From: Oscillospiraceae bacterium
GTDB lineage: Bacteria; Bacillota; Clostridia; Oscillospirales; Oscillospiraceae
DNA length: 43,391 nt
Direction: 5' to 3'
Assembly (NCBI GenBank): GCA_017502285.1
Contig: JAFVVH010000032.1
Coordinates: forward strand, 1-43,391
Under the pieces are notes generated by a model. The model had not been told where the DNA came from, ran no database searches, and worked only from the letters and a program-made list of their open reading frames with translations. Position 1 is the first letter of the stretch. Every line of letters begins with the position of its first letter. Below, piece by piece: positions 39,130 through 43,391 of the stretch. Both the position numbers and the translations under genes were made by a program.

Positions 39130-40707
39130 TTAGCTATTATAGCGGCCCTGTCCGGACTTGTCAACGCAATTTTTCCCGGCAGACAGGAAAAATCCGCCCT
39201 GCCCCACCCCCATGGCACAAAGAGCACTCAAATAGACCACCGCACCGAAGGCCAGCACCGCGCCTACCTGCACCACCTGCGGTGCCTGTGCCTGCCGCAG
39301 CCAGTTGCACAGCAGCAGGGCCAGCTGCCAACTCAGCAACGTAGCAAGTCCGGGCAGAACCAGCATTCTACACAGCTTCACCTGCAGACCCGTGTGCCGC
39401 CTGATCGCCAAACCACACAGCGCAAGGCCCAGCACAGACGACACCACCACTCCGGTCACAAATCCGCCCATTCCCCCGCCGGGACGCCCCATGAGCAGGG
39501 CGGTCAGCACCAGCTGTACTACATCGCATATCAGTGCGATCAAAGCCGCTGTTCCCTGGTGATTGGCGGCATTCAAACCGCCGCTGAGCACAGCCTGAAA
39601 ACAGCCGCAGGCCGTGGCCACCGCCAGCGGCACCATGTACTGTCCTGCCCCCGACTCCCCAAATAGCAGCACTCCAAGATCAGGACCTACTACCGTCATC
39701 AGTGCCATGCACGGCAGAATGATAAGGGTTACCGTTTCCAGTGTGCGCAGGACTTCCCGGTTTGCCCGGTCCGTCCGTCCCAAAGCACAGTTTCCGGCCA
39801 CCCGGGGCACCATGATCAGGTTAAGCGCCCCCAAAAAGACAGTAGGCAGGGACAGCATGGGCATGGTCATGCCGCATAGCACACCAAAATCAGACATAGC
39901 CCGCTCCAGTTCCATCCCTCCGGCCACCAGTCGTTGCGGAATAAGGGCGGCATTGACCGCACCCATCAAATTCCCCAACAACGCCGTAGCCCCCACAGGA
40001 AGCGCTATGCCTGCCATCCGCCGATATAGGCGGCGAGGCTGCTCCCCCGCACCGTTGGACCCCATGCGGCTCATCCGCCGCCGGTACAGGATGACCAGTG
40101 CAGCGGAGGAAAATATCTCGCACACGATCATGCCCACCACGATCAGCCCCACCGTCCGTTCCGGATTCTGGGGCAGAAACAGCATCAACAGGCCCAGCAC
40201 AGCTCCGGCCCGGATAAATTGCTCCATCAGTTCCACCACAGCAGGAGGCCGGACCTGCCCCGCTCCATAGAAAAAGTGCTTATGGATGTTTTCCACCCCG
40301 GTCAGGGCCACGCAGGGCAGCAGCAACAAAAGTCCCATTTGGGTGCGTGCGTCCCCCAGCAAATACACGGAAATGGGGTCGTACAGTGCCGCTGTTACAG
40401 CCGCTACCGGTATCATCAGGCATCCAAGAAGGATCATACAGTTTTTCACCGTCTGCCGCACCGCCCGAACATTATCCAGCGCCAGATAGCGGGAGGTAAG
40501 GTTGGACACCGCAGCCGTCAGCCCAATGGCTGTGATGGACATCAGTACGGAATATACCGGCATGACCAGCTGATAAAGGCCCATGACCTGTGCCCCTACC
40601 ATACGAGACAGGCATACCCGGTACAGAAAACCCAACAGTTGGGACAGCACGCTGAACACAGTTAGAAACACCACGCTCCCACCTGCCGACGAGTCTTTTA
40701 AGCGCAA
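39130..40707 (-). CDS. SpoVB-like polysaccharide/lipid flippase (MOP superfamily)
   Basis: This encodes 525 residues from TTG 40705-40707, the only start with a good site (AGGGAGG, 8 bases before). It has about 14 membrane helices. The N-terminal GGSVVFLTVFSVLSQLLGFLYRVCLSRMVGAQVMGLYQLVMPVY is the typical opening of stage V sporulation protein B/MurJ-like exporters, and GLNAANHQGTAALIALICDVVQL is from the C-terminal polysaccharide-synthesis domain. It probably flips a lipid-linked sugar for spore cortex or cell wall. Its last 12 codons contain the whole promoter of the downstream tRNA-Leu. Confidence 0.88.
   Translation of the reverse strand: MRLKDSSAGGSVVFLTVFSVLSQLLGFLYRVCLSRMVGAQVMGLYQLVMPVYSVLMSITAIGLTAAVSNLTSRYLALDNVRAVRQTVKNCMILLGCLMIPVAAVTAALYDPISVYLLGDARTQMGLLLLLPCVALTGVENIHKHFFYGAGQVRPPAVVELMEQFIRAGAVLGLLMLFLPQNPERTVGLIVVGMIVCEIFSSAALVILYRRRMSRMGSNGAGEQPRRLYRRMAGIALPVGATALLGNLMGAVNAALIPQRLVAGGMELERAMSDFGVLCGMTMPMLSLPTVFLGALNLIMVPRVAGNCALGRTDRANREVLRTLETVTLIILPCMALMTVVGPDLGVLLFGESGAGQYMVPLAVATACGCFQAVLSGGLNAANHQGTAALIALICDVVQLVLTALLMGRPGGGMGGFVTGVVVSSVLGLALCGLAIRRHTGLQVKLCRMLVLPGLATLLSWQLALLLCNWLRQAQAPQVVQVGAVLAFGAVVYLSALCAMGVGQGGFFLSAGKNCVDKSGQGRYNS
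39136..39164 (-). promoter_or_regulatory. Promoter of tRNA-Leu(GAG), inside the flippase gene
   Basis: Minus strand TTGACA (39159-39164), 17-base spacer, TATAAT (39136-39141), a full consensus promoter overlapping the last codons of the SpoVB-like gene. Confidence 0.88.
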
Positions 40708-40839
40708 AACACACGCCTCCCTTTTCAAGCGTCTGCTACCACTTTTATTCCCCGGAGCGCATGGTCATGCCTTCGATGCGCGGCATTTTGCCGTTGTTGA
40801 CAAAAAACTGACTTATCGTGGCTTTCCGCTCCCGCTCCC

Positions 40840-40868
40840 TTGCCCGAAAAAATAAAATAACTTACAAT
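40840..40868 (+). promoter_or_regulatory. Promoter of crt
   Basis: TTGCCC (40840-40845), 17-base spacer, TACAAT (40863-40868), 71 bases before the crt ATG. The rest of 40708-40939 has no convincing gene. Confidence 0.65.
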
Positions 40869-40939
40869 GTATTTATTCGAGTATTTGGACTCATATCATT
40901 TGAAAGGCATATGTAAAACATCCGTTTGGAGGAATGAGT

Positions 40940-41716
40940 ATGGCTTTTGTAGAACTGGAACAGCGGGGCCACGTGGGCCTCATCACCATCAACCGTCCCG
41001 AGGTGCTCAATGCCCTGAATCTGCAGGTGCTGCACGATCTGGACAATATCCTGGATCAGGTAGAGGCCACCGAGGACATCTACGTACTGGTCCTCACAGG
41101 CGCAGGCCGCTCATTTGTGGCCGGTGCGGACATCGGCGAAATGGCGCACTTTACCGCTTCCGATGCCAAGACTTTCAGCCGCCATGGAAACAATGTTCTG
41201 CTGCGTATGACTCGTTTTCCCCGCCCCATCATCGCCGCTGTCAACGGCTACGCGTTGGGCGGCGGCTGTGAGCTGGCCATGAGCTGCGATATCCGCATCG
41301 GCAGCGACAAGGCCAAGTTCGGCATGCCCGAGGTAGGTCTGGGGATCACCCCCGGTTTTGGCGGCACCCAGCGTTTGCAGCGCATCGTAGGCATGTCCAC
41401 CGCTATGGAGCTGGTACTCACCAGCCGTACCATCGACGCTGAGGAAGCTTTGCGCATCGGCCTGATCAACCACCTCTACCCTGCCGAGGAGATGTTGGAC
41501 CGCGCCATGGAACTGGCTAATTTGATCGCCTCCAAGGCTCAGGTCGCCGTCCGACAGGCCAAGCAGGCCATCCGCATCGGTAAGCAGATCGACATGAGCT
41601 CTGCTATCGCTTTCGAAGCAGAGGCTTTCGGCCTGTGTTTCTCCACCGAGGACCAGAAGGATGCTATGCAGGCCTTCCTCAACAAAGAGAAGCTGACCTC
41701 CTACAAAAACCGCTGA
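40940..41716 (+). CDS. crt: Short-chain enoyl-CoA hydratase (crotonase)
   Basis: The 258-residue enzyme hydrates crotonyl-CoA to 3-hydroxybutyryl-CoA, or runs in reverse during butyrate formation. Motifs: NRPEVLNALN, the oxyanion segment GRSFVAGADIGEM, ALGGGCELAMSCDIRI with the first catalytic Glu, and FGMPEVGLGITPGFGGTQRL with the second. ATG 40940 is preferred over one two codons earlier because GGAGG is 7 bases from it. It is followed by a terminator, so it is transcribed apart from hbd, unlike the crt-bcd-etf-hbd operon of Clostridium. The 3-hydroxybutyryl-CoA dehydrogenase and acyl-CoA dehydrogenase genes lie next. Confidence 0.94.
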   Translation: MAFVELEQRGHVGLITINRPEVLNALNLQVLHDLDNILDQVEATEDIYVLVLTGAGRSFVAGADIGEMAHFTASDAKTFSRHGNNVLLRMTRFPRPIIAAVNGYALGGGCELAMSCDIRIGSDKAKFGMPEVGLGITPGFGGTQRLQRIVGMSTAMELVLTSRTIDAEEALRIGLINHLYPAEEMLDRAMELANLIASKAQVAVRQAKQAIRIGKQIDMSSAIAFEAEAFGLCFSTEDQKDAMQAFLNKEKLTSYKNR

Positions 41717-41723
41717 TTTTCCC

Positions 41724-41754
41724 CCTGCCGCCGGGGTCCCGGCGGCAGGTTTTT
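41724..41754 (+). terminator. Terminator of crt
   Basis: CCTGCCGCCGGG with complement, then T5. Confidence 0.88.
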
Positions 41755-41829
41755 GGGTTTCCCGACGTTTTTTATCTTTTTCATAAAATTTTTACGCAAA
41801 AACTGTGCATTTTGCCAGTATTATTCACC

Positions 41830-41858
41830 TTGCTTTGCCGGTGGAAAACCGATATAAT
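41830..41858 (+). promoter_or_regulatory. Promoter of a short transcript before hbd
   Basis: TTGCTT (41830-41835), 17-base spacer, perfect TATAAT (41853-41858); it is 147 bases upstream of hbd and points into the candidate RNA. Confidence 0.7.
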
Positions 41859-41864
41859 TTAGAG

Positions 41865-41934
41865 GTAATAGACTGCTCCAAAATGTCAGATTTTGTTCGC
41901 AACAACGGGGAATTTCCTCGGGGTTGCGCTTTTT
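41865..41934 (+). ncRNA. Candidate small RNA or attenuated leader of hbd
   Basis: Transcription from the promoter at 41830-41858 would begin near 41865 and meet an intrinsic terminator at 41898-41934: CGCAAC pairs with GTTGCG around an imperfect GGGGAA/TTCC inner stem, then TTTTT. The product would be about 70 bases. It holds no ORF with a ribosome site; the ATG at 41883 lacks one. Either it is a free small RNA or a leader with conditional read-through into hbd. No known family is recognised. Confidence 0.4.
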
Positions 41935-41942
41935 CGAGCATT

Positions 41943-41966
41943 ATTTCGTTAATTTTCTAACGAAAT
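41943..41966. promoter_or_regulatory. Rex-like inverted repeat at the hbd promoter
   Basis: ATTTCGTTA and TAACGAAAT form a perfect 9-bp inverted repeat around ATTTTC. It covers the -35 region belonging to a TATAAT box at 41981-41986, 19 bases before the hbd ATG. The core GTTAA-TTTT-CTAAC agrees with the clostridial Rex consensus TTGTTAANNNNTTAACAA at 11 of 14 fixed positions. Rex senses NADH/NAD+ and represses butyrate genes in Clostridium. Confidence 0.55.
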
Positions 41967-42004
41967 ATGTCCCCTCATTTTATAATGGAAGGATCGGATC
42001 AGTC

Positions 42005-42853
42005 ATGAAGAAAATCGTTGTCATTGGCGGCGGTACCATGGGTCTGGACATTGCCACCGTCTTCGCCCGCACGGGACACACTGTTGTGGTGCGCGAGATC
42101 AGTCAGGAATTGGCCGACAAGGCCAAGACCCGGCTGGAAGCCTCCCTGACCAAGCTGGTCAGCAAGGGCAAGATGGATGAGGCAAAGAAGTCCTCCATTC
42201 TGGGCAATATGACCTTCACCACCGACATTACCCTCGCCGCCGACGCGGATTTGGTCATCGAGGCCGCCGTAGAAAAGCTGGAGGTCAAGCAGAGCATCTT
42301 TGCCGAACTGGATGCCATCTGCAAGCCGGAGACCATTTTGGCCACCAACACCTCCTCCATTTCCATCACTGCCATCGCCTCCGCCACCAAGCGGCCGGAC
42401 AAGTTCATCGGCATGCACTTCTTCAACCCCGCCACGGTGATGAAGCTGGTAGAGGTCATCCGCGGCGTACACACCTCTCAGGAAACCTTCGATGCCATCT
42501 TCGCGCTGTCCCAGACCATCGAGAAAGAGCCTGTGGAAGTGGCGGAAGCACCCGGATTTGTTGTCAACAAGATTCTGATCCCCATGATCAACGAGGCCAT
42601 CGGTCTGGTAGAGACCGGTGTGGCCACCCCCGAGGGTATCGACACCGCCATGCGCCTTGGCGCCAACCACCCCATGGGCCCTCTGGCTCTGGGCGATCTG
42701 GTTGGTCTGGACGTATGTCTGGCCATCATGGATACCCTGTACGCCGAGACCGGCGATCCCAAGTATCGTGCCGCCCTGCTGCTGCGCAAAATGGTGCGCG
42801 GCGGCCTGCTGGGTCGAAAGACCGGCAAGGGCTTTTACGATTATACAAAGTAA
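42005..42853 (+). CDS. hbd: 3-hydroxybutyryl-CoA dehydrogenase
   Basis: The 282-residue protein starts at ATG 42005 (AAGGA with rather wide spacing). It oxidises or reduces 3-hydroxybutyryl-CoA/acetoacetyl-CoA with NAD(P)H. The Rossmann loop [16 protein letters not shown] opens the sequence; [13 protein letters not shown] and the catalytic His-Glu region [18 protein letters not shown] follow. The second domain has [25 protein letters not shown] and the end [11 protein letters not shown]. Note VIGGGTMG rather than the common VIGAGTMG. It precedes the butyryl-CoA dehydrogenase gene by 58 bases, likely in one transcript, and is under the Rex-like site. Confidence 0.96.
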   Translation: MKKIVVIGGGTMGLDIATVFARTGHTVVVREISQELADKAKTRLEASLTKLVSKGKMDEAKKSSILGNMTFTTDITLAADADLVIEAAVEKLEVKQSIFAELDAICKPETILATNTSSISITAIASATKRPDKFIGMHFFNPATVMKLVEVIRGVHTSQETFDAIFALSQTIEKEPVEVAEAPGFVVNKILIPMINEAIGLVETGVATPEGIDTAMRLGANHPMGPLALGDLVGLDVCLAIMDTLYAETGDPKYRAALLLRKMVRGGLLGRKTGKGFYDYTK

Positions 42854-42870
42854 CTCCGCAGTCCCCAGTT

Positions 42871-42890
42871 CCTAAGTAATCCTAAGTAAT
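42871..42890 (+). repeat. 10-bp tandem repeat before bcd
   Basis: CCTAAGTAAT occurs twice in a row between hbd and bcd, just upstream of the bcd ribosome site. Confidence 0.8.
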
Positions 42891-42911
42891 TTTTTATAGG
42901 AGGAGAAAGTA

Positions 42912-43391
42912 ATGGATTTTCATCTGACCAAAGAGCAAGAGATGATCCGCAAAATGTTCCGAGAGTTCGCCGAGACCGAGGTCAAGCCTCTGGCCGAGGA
43001 GATCGACGAGGAAGAGCGCTTCCCCATGGAAACCGTGGAGAAGATGGCCAAGCTGGGCATGATGGGCATCTACTTCGACAAGAAGTACGGCGGCGCCGGC
43101 GGCGACGTGCTGTCCTATGCCATGTGCGTGGAGGAGCTGTCCAAGGTGTGTGGCACCACTGGTGTTATCGTGTCCGCCCACACCTCTCTGTGCTGCGCCC
43201 CCATCTATGAGAACGGCACCGAGGAGCAGAAGATGAAGTATCTGCCCGACCTGCTGTCCGGCAAGAAGATCGGCGCCTTCGGTCTGACCGAGCCCAACGC
43301 CGGTACCGATGCCTCCGGCCAGCAGACCACCGCTGTTCTGGACGAGTCCGGCGAGAACTACATCCTGAATGGCTCCAAGTGCTTCATCACC
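42912..43391 (+). CDS. bcd: Butyryl-CoA dehydrogenase, N-terminal part (continues past the window)
   Basis: The first 160 codons are visible, with AGGAGG 8 bases before the ATG. MDFHLTKEQEMIRKMFREFAETEVKPLAEEIDEEERFP is the usual start of short-chain acyl-CoA dehydrogenases. LGMMGIYFDKKYGGAGGDVLSYAMCVEELSK and IGAFGLTEPNAGTDASGQ (FAD/substrate loop) follow. In butyrate producers this enzyme reduces crotonyl-CoA to butyryl-CoA and, with EtfAB, bifurcates electrons to ferredoxin. The hbd gene in front supports this assignment; etf genes should lie just outside the window if the layout is standard. The catalytic Glu is beyond the edge. Confidence 0.93.
   Translation, partial: MDFHLTKEQEMIRKMFREFAETEVKPLAEEIDEEERFPMETVEKMAKLGMMGIYFDKKYGGAGGDVLSYAMCVEELSKVCGTTGVIVSAHTSLCCAPIYENGTEEQKMKYLPDLLSGKKIGAFGLTEPNAGTDASGQQTTAVLDESGENYILNGSKCFIT

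Noticed and set aside
40745..40865. A minus-strand frame before crt whose end reads like a protein tail (NNGKMPRIEGMTMRSGE, stop at 40745-40747)
   Set aside because: It has no usable start codon or ribosome site before an upstream in-frame stop near 40870 and matches no family I know. It could be a gene remnant, but the support is too weak to list.
1..43391. CRISPR arrays, insertion sequences, prophage or integrase genes
   Set aside because: No regularly spaced repeats, transposase, integrase or terminal inverted repeats were seen on either strand.

Overview
The window looks like chromosome of a spore-forming, butyrate-producing member of the Clostridia, most likely order Oscillospirales (a Flavonifractor/Intestinimonas/Lawsonibacter-like organism; the genus is inferred from protein style only). 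The basis is GC-rich third codon positions, strong AGGAGG ribosome binding sites with frequent GTG and TTG starts, sporulation-type proteins (YlbJ, SpoVB-like), DUF1540, DUF3842, DUF975 and DUF1934 proteins, an Rnf-type complex, and the crotonase, 3-hydroxybutyryl-CoA dehydrogenase and butyryl-CoA dehydrogenase genes at the right edge. No insertion sequence, transposase, phage gene or CRISPR array was seen.

Layout. 1-1.2 kb: end of ylbJ, a small Cys protein, tRNA-Arg(CCG) and a palindromic element carrying copies of the tRNA 3' end. 1.2-6.2 kb: a small membrane protein, a FAD/Rieske oxidoreductase, an aldo/keto reductase with ferredoxin tail, a phosphohexomutase and tRNA-Leu(CAG). 6.2-8.8 kb (minus): FMN riboswitch-ribU-rsmI and the sirtuin cobB. 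8.8-15.9 kb (plus): DUF3842, nadE with two half-size chromate transporters, a HAD phosphatase, a beta-CASP metallo-nuclease and a DUF975 protein. 15.9-22.8 kb: a zinc-ribbon/BIG2/SH3 membrane protein, cupin-mtaB-lipoprotein, a DMT exporter, ychF and small proteins. 22.9-26.4 kb (minus): a compact Rnf-like operon rnfC, a fused rnfD-rnfG, and an rnfA-like gene, with no rnfB or rnfE. 26.6-32.4 kb (plus): a T-box leader followed by two acetolactate synthase large/small pairs and ilvC. 32.4-36.9 kb: hypothetical protein, DUF1934-argS, and a parvulin-type foldase. 37-40.7 kb (minus): ilvD, tRNA-Leu(GAG) with a second tRNA-tail element, and a SpoVB-like flippase. 40.9-43.4 kb (plus): crt, a possible small RNA, hbd and the start of bcd.

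How the parts fit. Branched-chain amino acid synthesis is almost complete (ilvBN twice, ilvC, ilvD): the ilvBNBNC run sits behind a T-box that reads tRNA charging, while ilvD has its own promoter. Energy metabolism is represented by the Rnf-like ferredoxin/NAD-type membrane complex and by the butyrate genes, whose hbd promoter overlaps a Rex-like inverted repeat. The most unusual items are the three-gene Rnf-like operon with a D-G fusion, the tRNA 3'-tail elements behind two tRNA genes, a NAD synthetase whose glutaminase nucleophile is Gly, and a paralogous acetolactate synthase with catabolic-type active-site features but a regulatory subunit next to it.
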